Shown here: piece by piece, positions 25,721 through 37,187 of the stretch | Layout of the letters: the number at the start of each line of letters is the position of its first letter | Numbering within the stretch: the first letter of the stretch is position 1 | Source: Pseudomonas fluorescens | GTDB taxonomy: Bacteria; Pseudomonadota; Gammaproteobacteria; Pseudomonadales; Pseudomonadaceae | Direction: 5' to 3' | NCBI RefSeq assembly: GCF_019212185.1 | Contig: NZ_CP078138.1 | Location: forward strand, 1,966,501 to 2,030,500 | Length of the DNA stretch: 64,000 nt | Notes under the pieces: generated by a model | What the model was told of the DNA's origin: nothing | Databases searched by the model: none | What the model saw: the letters and a program-made list of their open reading frames with translations, nothing else | Translations under genes and position numbers: made by a program

Positions 25721-26941
25721 ATGGCTATCGAGATCAAAGCCCCCACTTTCCCGGAATCGGTTGCCGATGGCACCGTTGCCACCTGGCACAAACAACCGGG
25801 CGACGCGGTCAAGCGCGACGAACTGATCGTCGACATCGAAACCGACAAGGTCGTGCTGGAAGTGTTGGCTACTGCTGACGGCGTGCTGGGCGCTATCGTC
25901 AAGAACGAAGGCGAAACCGTTCTGTCCGACGAAGTCCTGGGCTCGATCGTTGAAGGCGGTGCTGCTGCCGCTCCAGCTGCTGCCGCTCCGGCTGCCGCTG
26001 CACAAGCTGCTGCTCCGGCCGCTGCTGGCGAAGACGATCCTGTTGCTGCCCCGGCTGCACGCAAGCTGGCTGAAGAGAGCGGTATCAACATCGCTTCCGT
26101 TGCCGGCACTGGCAAAGGCGGTCGTGTGACCAAGGAAGACGTAGTTGCTGCTGTTGCCGCCAAGGCTTCGGCTCCAGCTGCTGCTCCGGCCAAGGCTGCT
26201 GCACCTGCCGCTGCTGCTCCGGTATTCGCTGCTGGCGACCGCGTCGAGAAGCGCGTTCCGATGACCCGTGTTCGTGCAACCGTGGCCAAGCGCCTGGTAG
26301 AAGCACAATCGAACATGGCGATGCTGACCACTTTCAACGAAGTCGACATGACCGAAGTCATGGCCCTGCGTTCGAAGTACAAGGACCTGTTCGAGAAGTC
26401 CCACAATGGCGTGCGCCTGGGCTTCATGTCGTTCTTCGTCAAGGCCGCTACCGAAGCGCTGAAACGCTTCCCGGCAGTCAACGCGTCGATCGACGGCAAC
26501 GACATCGTTTACCACGGTTATGCCGACGTTGGTGTGGCGGTTTCCAGCGACCGTGGCCTGGTGGTCCCGGTTCTGCGTAACGCCGAACACATGAGCCTGG
26601 CTGAAATCGAAGGCGGCATCGCCACCTTCGGCAAGAAAGCCCGCGACGGCAAACTGTCGATGGACGAAATGACCGGCGGTACTTTCACCATCACCAACGG
26701 TGGTACTTTCGGTTCGATGATGTCGACGCCGATCGTCAACCCGCCTCAGGCTGCAATTCTGGGCATGCACAACATCATCCAGCGTCCTATGGCCATCAAC
26801 GGTCAGGTCGTGATCCGTCCGATGATGTACCTGGCGCTGTCCTACGATCACCGTCTGATCGATGGCAAAGAAGCTGTAACCTTCCTGGTGACCATCAAGA
26901 ACCTGCTGGAAGATCCGGCTCGTCTGTTGCTGGATATCTGA
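25721..26941 (+). CDS. sucB: Dihydrolipoyl succinyltransferase (E2 of 2-oxoglutarate dehydrogenase)
   Basis: This 406-residue E2 core transfers the succinyl group to CoA. An N-terminal lipoyl domain (residues 1-77) has the lipoylated lysine 43 in [11 protein letters not shown]. An Ala/Pro-rich linker and a peripheral subunit-binding domain ([20 protein letters not shown]) follow. A second Ala/Pro linker leads to the catalytic domain, which ends with [16 protein letters not shown] (catalytic His and Asp). The linker repeats give high-GC alanine tracts. Confidence 0.98.
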   Translation: MAIEIKAPTFPESVADGTVATWHKQPGDAVKRDELIVDIETDKVVLEVLATADGVLGAIVKNEGETVLSDEVLGSIVEGGAAAAPAAAAPAAAAQAAAPAAAGEDDPVAAPAARKLAEESGINIASVAGTGKGGRVTKEDVVAAVAAKASAPAAAPAKAAAPAAAAPVFAAGDRVEKRVPMTRVRATVAKRLVEAQSNMAMLTTFNEVDMTEVMALRSKYKDLFEKSHNGVRLGFMSFFVKAATEALKRFPAVNASIDGNDIVYHGYADVGVAVSSDRGLVVPVLRNAEHMSLAEIEGGIATFGKKARDGKLSMDEMTGGTFTITNGGTFGSMMSTPIVNPPQAAILGMHNIIQRPMAINGQVVIRPMMYLALSYDHRLIDGKEAVTFLVTIKNLLEDPARLLLDI

Positions 26942-28476
<1,535 letters not shown>

Positions 28477-28558
28477 GACATAATAAGAAACCACGGCGGT
28501 TTGGCCCGTCGTGAGCCTTGCTTGCAAGACTCACCGCGGAATATCCGCTGGACGCAGT

Positions 28559-28581
28559 CTTGCATAGCTCCGCTATGCAAG
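28559..28581. repeat. Perfect hairpin in the lpdG-sucC gap
   Basis: CTTGCATAGC pairs perfectly with GCTATGCAAG around a TCC loop. A weaker stem (GGTGC..AGCACC, about 28594-28625) follows. No T-run follows either, so they look like mRNA structures rather than terminators. Confidence 0.6.
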
Positions 28582-28657
28582 CAGCAGTCACAGGTGGTGC
28601 GGCACTTTTACAAGTGCAGCACCGAATGCGCAGTACCTAACGAAGACGGTAATAAGC

Positions 28658-29824
28658 ATGAATCTTCACGAGTATCAGGGTAAGCAGCTGTTCGCTGAGT
28701 ACGGCCTGCCAGTATCCACCGGTTACGCGGTAGACACCCCGGAAGCAGCAGCAGAAGCTTGCGACAAAATCGGCGGCAGTGAGTGGGTTGTCAAAGCCCA
28801 GGTCCACGCCGGTGGTCGCGGTAAAGCGGGCGGCGTAAAGCTGGTTCGCAGCAAAGAAGACGCCAAAGCCTTCGCACAGCAGTGGCTGGGCAAGCGTCTG
28901 GTGACTTACCAGACTGACGCCAATGGTCAGCCAGTCACCAAGATCCTGGTTGAATCGTGCACTGATATCGCTAAAGAGCTGTACCTGGGCGCTGTCGTTG
29001 ACCGTTCGAGCCGTCGTATCGTGTTCATGGCTTCCACCGAAGGTGGCGTGGACATCGAGAAAATCGCTCACGACACTCCAGAAAAAATTCTGAAAGCCAC
29101 TATCGATCCACTGGTTGGCGCTCAGCCATTCCAGGGTCGCGAGCTGGCGTTCCAACTGGGTCTGGAAGGCAAGCAAGTTGCCCAGTTCGCCAAGATCTTC
29201 GTAGGTCTGGCCAAACTGTTCAAGGATCACGATCTGGCCCTGCTGGAAGTGAACCCGCTGGTGATCAAGGCTGACGGCGATCTGCACTGCCTGGACGCGA
29301 AGATCAACATCGACGCCAACGCCATGTACCGTCAGCCTAAGCTGAAGACTTTCCACGATCCGTCGCAGGACGATCCGCGCGAAGCGCACGCTGCCAAGTT
29401 CGAACTGAACTACGTAGCGCTGGAAGGCAACATCGGTTGCATGGTCAACGGTGCTGGCCTGGCCATGGGTACCATGGACATCGTCAACCTGCATGGCGGC
29501 AAGCCAGCCAACTTCCTCGACGTGGGCGGCGGTGCTACCAAAGAACGCGTTACCGAAGCGTTCAAGATCATCCTGTCCGACACTAACGTCGCTGCAGTAC
29601 TGGTCAACATCTTCGGCGGCATCGTTCGTTGCGACATGATTGCCGAAGGCATCATCGGTGCAGTGAAAGAAGTCGGCGTGAAAATCCCGGTTGTTGTTCG
29701 CCTTGAAGGTAACAACGCTGAACTGGGCGCTAAAGTACTGGCAGAAAGCGGTTTGAACATCATCGCTGCAACCAGCCTGACCGACGCTGCTCAACAAGTT
29801 GTCAAAGCTGCGGAGGGCAAATAA
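28658..29824 (+). CDS. sucC: Succinyl-CoA synthetase beta subunit
   Basis: This 388-residue ATP-grasp subunit begins [19 protein letters not shown]. The nucleotide-binding region includes [20 protein letters not shown]. The C-terminal part carries [17 protein letters not shown]. With SucD it converts succinyl-CoA to succinate with nucleotide triphosphate synthesis. The stop overlaps the sucD start by one base (TAATG). Confidence 0.98.
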   Translation: MNLHEYQGKQLFAEYGLPVSTGYAVDTPEAAAEACDKIGGSEWVVKAQVHAGGRGKAGGVKLVRSKEDAKAFAQQWLGKRLVTYQTDANGQPVTKILVESCTDIAKELYLGAVVDRSSRRIVFMASTEGGVDIEKIAHDTPEKILKATIDPLVGAQPFQGRELAFQLGLEGKQVAQFAKIFVGLAKLFKDHDLALLEVNPLVIKADGDLHCLDAKINIDANAMYRQPKLKTFHDPSQDDPREAHAAKFELNYVALEGNIGCMVNGAGLAMGTMDIVNLHGGKPANFLDVGGGATKERVTEAFKIILSDTNVAAVLVNIFGGIVRCDMIAEGIIGAVKEVGVKIPVVVRLEGNNAELGAKVLAESGLNIIAATSLTDAAQQVVKAAEGK

Positions 29825-30705
29825 TGAGCGTCCTGATCAATAAAGACACCAAAGTTATCTGCCAGGGCATTACCGGTTCGCAAGGTAGTTTCCACACCCA
29901 GCAAGCCATTGAGTACGGCACCAAGATGGTGGGTGGTGTAACTCCGGGCAAAGGCGGCACCGAGCACCTGGGTCTGCCAGTGTTCAACACCGTTAAAGAC
30001 GCAGTAGCGGCCACTGGCGCTACCGCCAGCGTGATCTACGTTCCGGCTCCTTTCTGCAAAGACTCGATCCTGGAAGCGGCTTTCGGCGGCATCAAGCTGA
30101 TCGTCTGCATCACCGAAGGCATTCCTACTCTGGACATGCTGGACGCTAAAGTTAAGTGCGACGAACTGGGTGTTACCCTGATCGGCCCTAACTGCCCAGG
30201 CGTGATCACCCCAGGCGAATGCAAGATCGGCATCATGCCAGGTCACATTCACTTGCCAGGCAAGGTCGGTATCGTTTCCCGTTCCGGCACCCTGACCTAC
30301 GAAGCTGTTAAGCAGACGACTGACGCCGGTTTCGGTCAGTCGACTTGCGTCGGCATCGGTGGTGACCCGATCCCGGGTTCGAACTTCATCGACATCCTGA
30401 AGCTGTTCCAGGAAGACCCGAAGACCGAAGCGATCGTAATGATCGGTGAGATCGGCGGTTCGGCTGAAGAAGAAGCGGCTGCCTACATCAAGGCACACGT
30501 GACCAAGCCAGTTGTTTCCTACATCGCTGGTGTGACTGCTCCTCCGGGCAAGCGCATGGGCCATGCTGGCGCAATCATCTCTGGCGGCAAAGGCACTGCA
30601 GACGAGAAATTCGCTGCGCTGCAAGACGCAGGCGTGAAAACCGTGCGTTCGCTGGCAGACATCGGCAAAGCCCTGGCTGAGCTGACCGGTTGGGCTGTCA
30701 AGTAA
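29824..30705 (+). CDS. sucD: Succinyl-CoA synthetase alpha subunit
   Basis: This 293-residue subunit has an N-terminal CoA-binding Rossmann domain ([20 protein letters not shown]) and the phosphohistidine loop in [17 protein letters not shown] near residue 245. [20 protein letters not shown] is also characteristic. It is the last gene of the sdh-suc block, followed by a strong terminator. Confidence 0.98.
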   Translation: MSVLINKDTKVICQGITGSQGSFHTQQAIEYGTKMVGGVTPGKGGTEHLGLPVFNTVKDAVAATGATASVIYVPAPFCKDSILEAAFGGIKLIVCITEGIPTLDMLDAKVKCDELGVTLIGPNCPGVITPGECKIGIMPGHIHLPGKVGIVSRSGTLTYEAVKQTTDAGFGQSTCVGIGGDPIPGSNFIDILKLFQEDPKTEAIVMIGEIGGSAEEEAAAYIKAHVTKPVVSYIAGVTAPPGKRMGHAGAIISGGKGTADEKFAALQDAGVKTVRSLADIGKALAELTGWAVK

Positions 30706-30734
30706 GCCTCGCGCTTAGCTTGCAGCTCTGCTGA

Positions 30735-30766
30735 CAAAGGCCACCTTCGGGTGGCCTTTGTCGTTT
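30735..30766 (+). terminator. Rho-independent terminator after sucD
   Basis: CAAAGGCCAC and GTGGCCTTTG form a perfect 10-bp stem around CTTCGG, followed by TCGTTT. It lies about 30 nt after the sucD stop. Confidence 0.85.
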
Positions 30767-30789
30767 CTGATAGTTGTATTGGCTGTGCT

Positions 30790-30885
30790 GGCCTCTTCGC
30801 GAGCAGGCTCGCTCCCACATGGAAACTCGGTCAACTGTGGTTCTAGCCCGGGCGACGTTTCGCTGCTCGCGATGACGGACATGTA
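30790..30885. repeat. REP and degenerate partner
   Basis: A full REP core CGCGAGCAGGCTCGCTCCCA is at about 30798-30817. A degenerate inverted remnant GCTGCTCGCGATGACGG follows at about 30862-30878. It looks like a decaying REPIN. Confidence 0.65.
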
Positions 30886-31120
30886 GGCGAAAACCATTTA
30901 CATGCATAAACGCGACACGGAAGTGTCGCGCATCGGATAGTCCGCCCTCAAACAGTGCGTTTGACCCACAAATTCGGTACCCTAGCCGCCATCTTGCGTT
31001 TGCGTCCCACAAGGTTGCTGCGCGCTAAACGGGTCAGTCCCATACGGACCGACAGCATTTCCCTCACCCATCAGGGAAATCCCTCTCTAAATTCCGATTC
31101 AGTAGTGTGGTATTTCCTTA
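30886..31120. other. Intergenic region before brnQ
   Basis: No gene is supported here. A perfect hairpin CGCGACAC-GGAA-GTGTCGCG stands at 30911-30930, with no T-run. The rest is AT-richer towards brnQ and probably holds its promoter, but I could not assign clear -35/-10 elements. Confidence 0.5.
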
Positions 31121-32434
31121 ATGAAAGTGTTGAAAGGCCAGGACATTCTGGCACTTGGTTTTATGACGTTTGCCCTGTTCGTCGGGGCTGGCAACATCAT
31201 CTTCCCGCCTATCGTCGGTTTACAGTCCGGACCTCATGTCTGGATGGCTGCGCTGGGCTTTTTGATCACCGCGGTCGGTTTGCCGGTGATCACCGTTGTC
31301 GCATTGGCCAAGGTCGGCGGCGCCATGGACGCCCTGAGTAGCCCGATTGGCAAGATCGCTGGCGGCATTCTGGCGGCAGCCTGCTACCTAGCTGTGGGGC
31401 CGCTGTTCGCCACCCCGCGTACTGCCACCGTATCTTTCGAAGTGGGTCTGGCGCCGCTGACGGGTGAAAGCCCGCTGGCGCTGTTCCTCTACAGCTCCGT
31501 GTACTTCCTGCTGGTGTTCTTCATCTCACTGTACCCAGGCCGCTTGCTGGACACCGTAGGGCGTTTCCTTGCGCCGCTGAAGATTATCGCCCTGGCGGTA
31601 CTCGGTATCGCTGCATTCGCGCTGCCGGCGGGCGACATTGGTGTTGCCACTGCGGAGTATGTTGCGGCGCCGTTCTCCCAGGGCTTCATCAATGGTTACC
31701 TGACCATGGATACCCTTGGCGCACTGGTGTTCGGCATCGTGATCGTCAATGCCATTCGTTCCCGTGGCGTTGAGTCACCGGCGCTGATTACCCGTTACGC
31801 CATCATTGCCGGGCTGATCGCCGGCGTTGGCCTGGCGCTGGTGTACGTCAGTCTGTTCCGACTGGGTTCGGGCAGCCATGAGGTGGCCATGGGCGCGACC
31901 AACGGCGCTGCGGTCCTGCATGCTTACGTGCAGCACACCTTCGGCTCCTTGGGCAGCGGTTTCCTCGCGGTACTGATTTCCCTGGCGTGCCTGGTAACTG
32001 CCGTCGGCCTGACCTGCGCCTGCGCCGAATACTTCAGCCGTGTGCTGCCTCTGTCCTACAAGACTCTGGTGGTCATCCTGGCGGCGTTCTCGCTGCTGGT
32101 GTCCAACCTCGGCCTGACCAACCTGATCGCGTTCTCGATCCCGGTGCTGACCGCTATCTACCCGCCGTGCATCGTTCTGGTAGCCCTGAGCTTCTGCAAG
32201 GACTTCTGGCTGGAGCAGGGCCGCATCGTTGGTCCGGTCATGCTGGTGTCGTTCCTGTTTGGCCTGATCGATGCGCTCAAGGGTGCTGGCCTGGCCGACT
32301 GGATGCCGACGCAACTGACGCACCTGCCGCTCGCCGAGCAAGGCTTGGCGTGGCTGGTGCCGTGCTTCTTCACCCTGGTGATTGCCGTAGCCTGCGATCG
32401 CCTGCTGGGCAAGCGCAGCGAAGCCTTGGCGTAA
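31121..32434 (+). CDS. brnQ: Branched-chain amino acid transport protein (LIVCS family)
   Basis: This 437-residue inner-membrane permease has about 12 transmembrane helices. It carries the LIVCS family start [20 protein letters not shown] followed by [37 protein letters not shown] is a family hallmark. These proteins import leucine, isoleucine and valine with sodium or protons. It is a single-gene unit ended by a strong terminator. Confidence 0.95.
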   Translation: MKVLKGQDILALGFMTFALFVGAGNIIFPPIVGLQSGPHVWMAALGFLITAVGLPVITVVALAKVGGAMDALSSPIGKIAGGILAAACYLAVGPLFATPRTATVSFEVGLAPLTGESPLALFLYSSVYFLLVFFISLYPGRLLDTVGRFLAPLKIIALAVLGIAAFALPAGDIGVATAEYVAAPFSQGFINGYLTMDTLGALVFGIVIVNAIRSRGVESPALITRYAIIAGLIAGVGLALVYVSLFRLGSGSHEVAMGATNGAAVLHAYVQHTFGSLGSGFLAVLISLACLVTAVGLTCACAEYFSRVLPLSYKTLVVILAAFSLLVSNLGLTNLIAFSIPVLTAIYPPCIVLVALSFCKDFWLEQGRIVGPVMLVSFLFGLIDALKGAGLADWMPTQLTHLPLAEQGLAWLVPCFFTLVIAVACDRLLGKRSEALA

Positions 32435-32473
32435 ACCTCGACGTCTGCCACAAGCGGACGCTGATGTAACAGG

Positions 32474-32509
32474 AAATGCCCCGTATCAATCGATACGGGG
32501 CATTTTTTA
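32474..32509 (+). terminator. Rho-independent terminator after brnQ
   Basis: AAATGCCCCGTATC pairs with GATACGGGGCATTT over a 4-nt loop, followed by TTTTAT. It starts 40 nt after the brnQ stop. Confidence 0.9.
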
Positions 32510-32592
32510 TGGGCCGCTGGTCGTGTCTTTTTTTGTCGGCTAACGTCGAAGCACTGTTTTCCATTTGAACCTCGCACCACACAAGGAACTGC

Positions 32593-33330
32593 ATGTCGTT
32601 CGTCCACGCCAATCTGCTGCACATCATCGCCGCGCTCTGGTTTGTCACCTGCTGGGGCGGTTACACCCGCTACGCCACCTGGAAAGGCCGCGACACGGCC
32701 TGCCTGGCCAGTGTTCTGCACCTATACCGAGAAGACTGGATGCGCCGCATGCTGCTGCGTGATAACCGCATCGCCGATGCCAGCGTGATTGGCAATCTGG
32801 AGCGCAACGCGTCCTTCTTTGCGTCCAGCACCCTGATCATCCTCGCCGGCATCCTCACCGTGCTGGGTGCCTCCGAGCGCGCGGTGTCGCTGCTGGCGGA
32901 CATTCCCATGGTGCAGCAAGCGTCCCAGGGTATGTCGGAGATAAAGCTGCTGTGCCTGGCGCTGGTGTTCGTCTACGCCTTCTTCACTTTCAGTTGGTGC
33001 ATGCGCCAGTACAACTTCGCGGCGGTTCTGGTGGGCTCGGCGCCGATGGTAGGTGAGCGGCATGTTTCCGAGCAGGAGCGCAAGGCATTTGCCCAACGTG
33101 CTGCGCGGGTGATTTCAATGGCGGCCAACCAGTTCAACTTTGGCCTGCGTTCCTATTACTTCGGCATGACCATGCTGGCCTGGTTCGTTAGTCCCTGGTT
33201 GTTCATGTTGCTGAGTGCCGGCGTGGTGCTGGTGTTGTATCGCCGGGAGTTTCATTCCGACGTACTTGAAGTCATGGTCTATACCCCTACAGAGGCGCCA
33301 TTGCCCGAAGCCAGTAAAGAGGTGAGTTGA
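32593..33330 (+). CDS. DUF599 family membrane protein
   Basis: This 245-residue protein begins MSFVHANLLHIIAALWFVTC, contains the conserved stretch GNLERNASFFASSTLIILAG and has four predicted transmembrane helices with cytoplasmic charged tails. It fits the DUF599 family, whose function is unknown. Its stop overlaps the next gene's start (TGATG), indicating an operon with the MAPEG-like gene. Confidence 0.85.
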   Translation: MSFVHANLLHIIAALWFVTCWGGYTRYATWKGRDTACLASVLHLYREDWMRRMLLRDNRIADASVIGNLERNASFFASSTLIILAGILTVLGASERAVSLLADIPMVQQASQGMSEIKLLCLALVFVYAFFTFSWCMRQYNFAAVLVGSAPMVGERHVSEQERKAFAQRAARVISMAANQFNFGLRSYYFGMTMLAWFVSPWLFMLLSAGVVLVLYRREFHSDVLEVMVYTPTEAPLPEASKEVS

Positions 33331-33731
33331 TGAGTATCCCGTTCTGGTGTGTGTTTATCAGTGCGTTGCTGATTTTTGTCGCGCGCATGCCGGTGGGCAA
33401 GGCGATGAAAGAGCAGGGGTGCTACAACAATCATCTGCCACGTCAGCAACAGGCACAACTTACCGGTTTTGGTGCACGCGCACTGGCGGCCCACCAGAAC
33501 AGTTTCGAGGCGTTTATTGTGTTTGCAGTGGGCGTGTTAATGGCACACACCACGCAAACAGCGGGTTGGCTGATCGATGGGCTGGCCATTGTGTTTGTTG
33601 TTGCGCGGATTGTTTACTTGTTGTGTTACTGGGCTGATCTGGCCTGGCAGCGCAGTCTGGTGTGGGTGATCGGCCTGGTCTGTTCGCTGCTGTTAATGCT
33701 CAGTCCGACATTTCGGACCGTGTTGCTCTAA
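33330..33731 (+). CDS. MAPEG family membrane protein
   Basis: This 133-residue protein has four transmembrane helices and the MAPEG signature around ARALAAHQNSFEAFIVFAVG and ARIVYLLCYWADLAWQRS. The family includes eicosanoid and glutathione-metabolising membrane enzymes, and bacterial members are mostly uncharacterised. I use the ATG at 33330; a TTG one codon earlier is possible. Translation is coupled to the DUF599 gene. Confidence 0.85.
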   Translation: MSIPFWCVFISALLIFVARMPVGKAMKEQGCYNNHLPRQQQAQLTGFGARALAAHQNSFEAFIVFAVGVLMAHTTQTAGWLIDGLAIVFVVARIVYLLCYWADLAWQRSLVWVIGLVCSLLLMLSPTFRTVLL

Positions 33732-33753
33732 CCGTCATTTTCCTGCAAACACA

Positions 33754-33782
33754 ATAAAGCCCGCACTTGGCGGGCTTTATAT
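33754..33782. terminator. Bidirectional terminator between the MAPEG-like and small lipoprotein genes
   Basis: ATAAAGCCCGC pairs with GCGGGCTTTAT over a 5-nt loop. Both sides have T-rich flanks in the respective directions, and the flanking genes converge. Confidence 0.85.
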
Positions 33783-33800
33783 TGAAGCGCTAAAACCGGA

Positions 33801-34040
33801 TCAGTTGGTTTTAGGAGCGGCTTCTTCTGCGGCAGCTTTGTTCGATTCAGCCTGATCTTTGGCGGCTTCGGCGTTTTCTTTCGCTGCCTCGTTCACCTTA
33901 TCCTGAGCTTCGTTCATCTTTTGCTGTGCTTGCTCAGCATGTTGGTTGGCATCTTGAGCTTTGTCCTCGGATTTTTTATCGCAGGCAGCGAGACCGAGGG
34001 AAGCGGTCAACATCAAGGCAATAGCTAAAGTCTTACGCAT
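33801..34040 (-). CDS. Small Ala/Glu/Lys-rich lipoprotein
   Basis: This 79-residue predicted lipoprotein has signal peptide MRKTLAIALMLTASLGLAAC with the lipobox LAAC, lipidated at Cys 20. The mature part is almost wholly A/E/K/Q/N/D (DKKSEDKAQDANQHAEQAQQ and on), with heptad-like spacing expected for a single long helix or coiled coil. It resembles small abundant envelope lipoproteins in composition. No function can be assigned. Confidence 0.82.
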   Translation of the reverse strand: MRKTLAIALMLTASLGLAACDKKSEDKAQDANQHAEQAQQKMNEAQDKVNEAAKENAEAAKDQAESNKAAAEEAAPKTN

Positions 34041-34200
34041 GGGGTGTTTCTCCTTATGGAAAATATCTACTTGTCCTTTCGAGCACGGCGCTCGTGGTTA
34101 AGTTCAATGAATCCCTCAGATATATAAGTTTCTTCTTACGGGAACTTTTTCTTAGTCCCATAACTGCTATGCATCATCCCTTGCCCAGAGCCTATAGCGC

Positions 34201-34677
34201 ATGACGGATAACCCCATTTTTGAACGTGCGACGCGCTTTTTATCGGCGCTGCGCCATTGTCAGGTATTGGATCTGCGGGTCCATAGCGCCACTGAACAGG
34301 GCATCACCATTACCTTGCCCTACAGCGCGCACATCGTCGGTAACCCGCAAACCGGAGTTATCCATGGCGGCGCGATTACCACATTGATGGATTCCGCCTG
34401 TGGAATGGCCACGCTCTGTGTCCTGCCGCAGTTCGAGGTGTGTCCGACCCTCGACCTGCGGATCGACTACATGCATCCGGCCGAGCCGTACAAGGATGTC
34501 TACGGCTTCGCCCAGTGTTATCGGGTGACCACTGATGTGATCTTCATGCGTGGCTTTGCCTATCAGGACGATCCCGAGCAACCGATCGCCCATGTCGTCG
34601 GCACTTTCATGCGCATGGGCAAGGGTATCAGGGGCACCAAAGGCTTCGGTGGCGGGATCAGTGGTGAGGCGAGATGA
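34201..34677 (+). CDS. PaaI-type hotdog thioesterase
   Basis: This 158-residue hotdog-fold protein has the acyl-CoA thioesterase signature GNPQTGVIHGGAITTLMDSACG (His-Gly-Gly plus Asp on the central helix) and PTLDLRIDYMHPA on the following strand. It probably hydrolyses an acyl-CoA; the substrate is unknown. It overlaps the next gene, also a hotdog protein, by 4 nt (ATGA), which suggests that the two form a hetero-oligomer or arose by tandem duplication. Confidence 0.87.
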   Translation: MTDNPIFERATRFLSALRHCQVLDLRVHSATEQGITITLPYSAHIVGNPQTGVIHGGAITTLMDSACGMATLCVLPQFEVCPTLDLRIDYMHPAEPYKDVYGFAQCYRVTTDVIFMRGFAYQDDPEQPIAHVVGTFMRMGKGIRGTKGFGGGISGEAR

Positions 34678-35126
34678 ACGATAACTTCAAGGAACAACTG
34701 CAACAGGCTCACGCGCAGGGCGACTATGCGTCGCTGCTGCATCTGATTCCCTACGCCAAGCTGATAGGTGTGGAGTGTTCGCGATTGGGCGACGAGTTGC
34801 TGTTCAAGCTGCCGGCCAGCAAGGACAACATTGGCAACCCGTTGCTGCCGGCGATTCATGGCGGGGTGATTGCCGGTTTCATGGAGCTGGCGGCGGCCCT
34901 GCACCTGTTGGTGTTCACCGGCTCGCCCGGGGTGCCGAAGATCATCGACTTCTCCCTCGATTACCTGCGCGCCGGACAGTTTCGCGATACTTACGCCAAA
35001 TGCCAGGTTTGCCGCCAGGGCCGGCGGGTGGCCAACGTCGCGATAACCGCGTGGCAGAGCACTGAAGCCGAGGCGATTGCCACGGCGCGTGCACATTTCA
35101 AGATTGAGGAAGCAGTCGGCTCTTGA
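34674..35126 (+). CDS. PaaI-type hotdog thioesterase (second)
   Basis: This 150-residue hotdog protein is coupled to the preceding one. It keeps LLPAIHGGVIAGFMELAAALH, with Glu rather than Asp in the helix, and PKIIDFSLDYLRAGQFRDTYA. Sequence differs strongly from its neighbour outside the core, so any duplication is old. htpG follows in the same direction about 90 nt later. Confidence 0.85.
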   Translation: MNDNFKEQLQQAHAQGDYASLLHLIPYAKLIGVECSRLGDELLFKLPASKDNIGNPLLPAIHGGVIAGFMELAAALHLLVFTGSPGVPKIIDFSLDYLRAGQFRDTYAKCQVCRQGRRVANVAITAWQSTEAEAIATARAHFKIEEAVGS

Positions 35127-35215
35127 AATCCTCGACACAGCCCCCAACTTTGATGACATCCCGCCGCTGACCTTTCAGGACGCGGCCACTGCCATCCAAT
35201 TGGAGTTTGATGACC

Positions 35216-37120
35216 ATGAGCGTGGAAACTCAAAAGGAAACCCTGGGCTTCCAGACCGAGGTTAAGCAACTGCTGCACCTGATGATTCATTCGCTGTATT
35301 CCAACAAGGAAATCTTCCTTCGCGAACTGATCTCCAACGCATCTGACGCGGTCGACAAATTGCGTTTCGAAGCCCTGTCCAAGCCTGAGTTGCTGGAAGG
35401 TGGCGCGGAACTGAAAATTCGCGTGAGCTTCGACAAGGACGCCAAGACCGTCACTCTCGAAGACAACGGCATCGGCATGAGCCGCAGCGATGTGATTACC
35501 CACCTGGGGACCATCGCCAAATCCGGCACCGCGGATTTCATGAAAAACCTGTCGGGCGACCAGAAGAAGGATTCGCACCTGATCGGTCAGTTCGGCGTCG
35601 GTTTCTACTCGGCGTTCATCGTTGCTGACAAGGTTGAAGTGTTCAGCCGTCGTGCCGGCCTCGCCACTAGCGAAGGCGTGCACTGGTCGTCCAAGGGCGA
35701 AGGCGAGTTCGAAGTTGCCACTGTCGAAAAAGCCGATCGTGGTACCCGCATCGTCCTGCATCTGAAACCTACTGAAGACGAATTCGCCGATGGCTGGCGT
35801 CTGCGCAACATCATCAAGAAGTACTCCGATCACATCGCCCTGCCAATTGAATTGCCGAAGGAAGCGGCGGCTGCCGAAGGCGAAGAGGCCCCGGCCGTCG
35901 AGTGGGAAACCGTCAACCGCGCCAGCGCGCTGTGGACCCGTCCGCGTACCGAGGTCAAGGACGAGGAATACCAGGAGTTCTACAAGCACATCGCCCACGA
36001 TTTCGAGAACCCGCTGAGCTGGAGCCACAACAAGGTCGAAGGCAAGCTGGAATACAGCTCGTTGCTCTACGTGCCGGCCCGTGCGCCATTCGACCTGTAC
36101 CAGCGTGAAGCGCCAAAAGGCCTGAAGCTGTACGTGCAGCGCGTGTTCGTGATGGACCAGGCAGAGTCGTTCCTGCCGCTGTACCTGCGTTTCATCAAGG
36201 GCGTAGTCGACTCCAACGACCTGTCGCTGAACGTGTCGCGGGAAATCCTGCAGAAAGACCCGATCATCGATTCGATGAAGTCGGCGCTGACCAAGCGTGT
36301 CCTCGACATGCTGGAGAAATTGGCGAAGAACGAGCCTGAGCAATACAAGGGGTTCTGGAAAAACTTCGGTCAGGTCATGAAAGAAGGCCCGGCGGAAGAC
36401 TTTGCCAACAAGGAAAAAATCGCCGGCCTGCTGCGCTTCGCTTCGACTCAGGGCGAAGAGGGTGAGCAAGTGGTGTCGCTGGCTGAGTACCTGGCGCGTG
36501 CCAAGGAAGGTCAGGACAAGATCTACTACCTGACCGGCGAAACCTACGCCCAGGTCAAGAACAGCCCGCACCTGGAAGTCTTCCGCAAGAAAGGCATTGA
36601 AGTGCTGCTGCTGACCGATCGTATCGACGAGTGGCTGATGAGCTACCTCAGCGATTTCGACGGCAAAAGCTTTGTCGACGTGGCGCGTGGTGACCTGGAC
36701 CTGGGCAACCTGGACTCGGAAGAGGACAAGAAGGCCGCAGAAGAGGTCGCCAAGTCCAAAGAGGGTCTGGTCGAGCGTCTGAAAACCGCACTGGCCGACT
36801 CGGTTGCCGAAGTACGGGTTTCCCACCGTCTGACCGACTCGCCAGCGATTCTGGCAATCGGTGAGCAGGACTTGGGTCTGCAGATGCGTCAGATCCTTGA
36901 AGCGAGCGGGCAGAAGGTGCCGGACTCCAAGCCGATCTTCGAATTCAACCCGGCTCACCCGCTGATCGAGAAGCTCGACGCCGAGCAGAACGAAGAGCGT
37001 TTTGGCGACCTGTCGCACATCCTCTTCGATCAGGCAGCACTGGCAGCGGGCGATAGTCTGAAAGACCCGGCGGCCTATGTGCGCCGGCTGAACAAGCTGT
37101 TGGTTGAACTGTCGGTTTAA
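35216..37120 (+). CDS. htpG: Chaperone protein HtpG (Hsp90)
   Basis: This 634-residue ATP-dependent chaperone matches the usual Pseudomonas length. The N-terminal GHKL ATPase domain has [37 protein letters not shown] and [14 protein letters not shown]. The middle domain includes [19 protein letters not shown] chose the ATG at 35216 ([15 protein letters not shown]) by family comparison; an ATG two codons earlier is too close to the TGGAG ribosome-binding site. A strong terminator follows. Confidence 0.98.
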   Translation: MSVETQKETLGFQTEVKQLLHLMIHSLYSNKEIFLRELISNASDAVDKLRFEALSKPELLEGGAELKIRVSFDKDAKTVTLEDNGIGMSRSDVITHLGTIAKSGTADFMKNLSGDQKKDSHLIGQFGVGFYSAFIVADKVEVFSRRAGLATSEGVHWSSKGEGEFEVATVEKADRGTRIVLHLKPTEDEFADGWRLRNIIKKYSDHIALPIELPKEAAAAEGEEAPAVEWETVNRASALWTRPRTEVKDEEYQEFYKHIAHDFENPLSWSHNKVEGKLEYSSLLYVPARAPFDLYQREAPKGLKLYVQRVFVMDQAESFLPLYLRFIKGVVDSNDLSLNVSREILQKDPIIDSMKSALTKRVLDMLEKLAKNEPEQYKGFWKNFGQVMKEGPAEDFANKEKIAGLLRFASTQGEEGEQVVSLAEYLARAKEGQDKIYYLTGETYAQVKNSPHLEVFRKKGIEVLLLTDRIDEWLMSYLSDFDGKSFVDVARGDLDLGNLDSEEDKKAAEEVAKSKEGLVERLKTALADSVAEVRVSHRLTDSPAILAIGEQDLGLQMRQILEASGQKVPDSKPIFEFNPAHPLIEKLDAEQNEERFGDLSHILFDQAALAAGDSLKDPAAYVRRLNKLLVELSV

Positions 37121-37128
37121 CCGCGTAG

Positions 37129-37158
37129 GAAAAAACCCGCTTCGGCGGGTTTTTTTTC
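37129..37158 (+). terminator. Rho-independent terminator after htpG
   Basis: AAAAACCCGC-TTCG-GCGGGTTTTTTTT is a compact stem with a TTCG tetraloop and a T-run. It lies 9 nt after the stop. Confidence 0.92.
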
Positions 37159-37187
37159 ATTCTGGCGTTTCTTGACGGGAGTGAGTC

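Noticed and set aside
34991..37018. Open frame of 675 codons on the minus strand opposite htpG
   Set aside because: It is antisense to htpG, and its composition is typical of a reverse-frame artefact.
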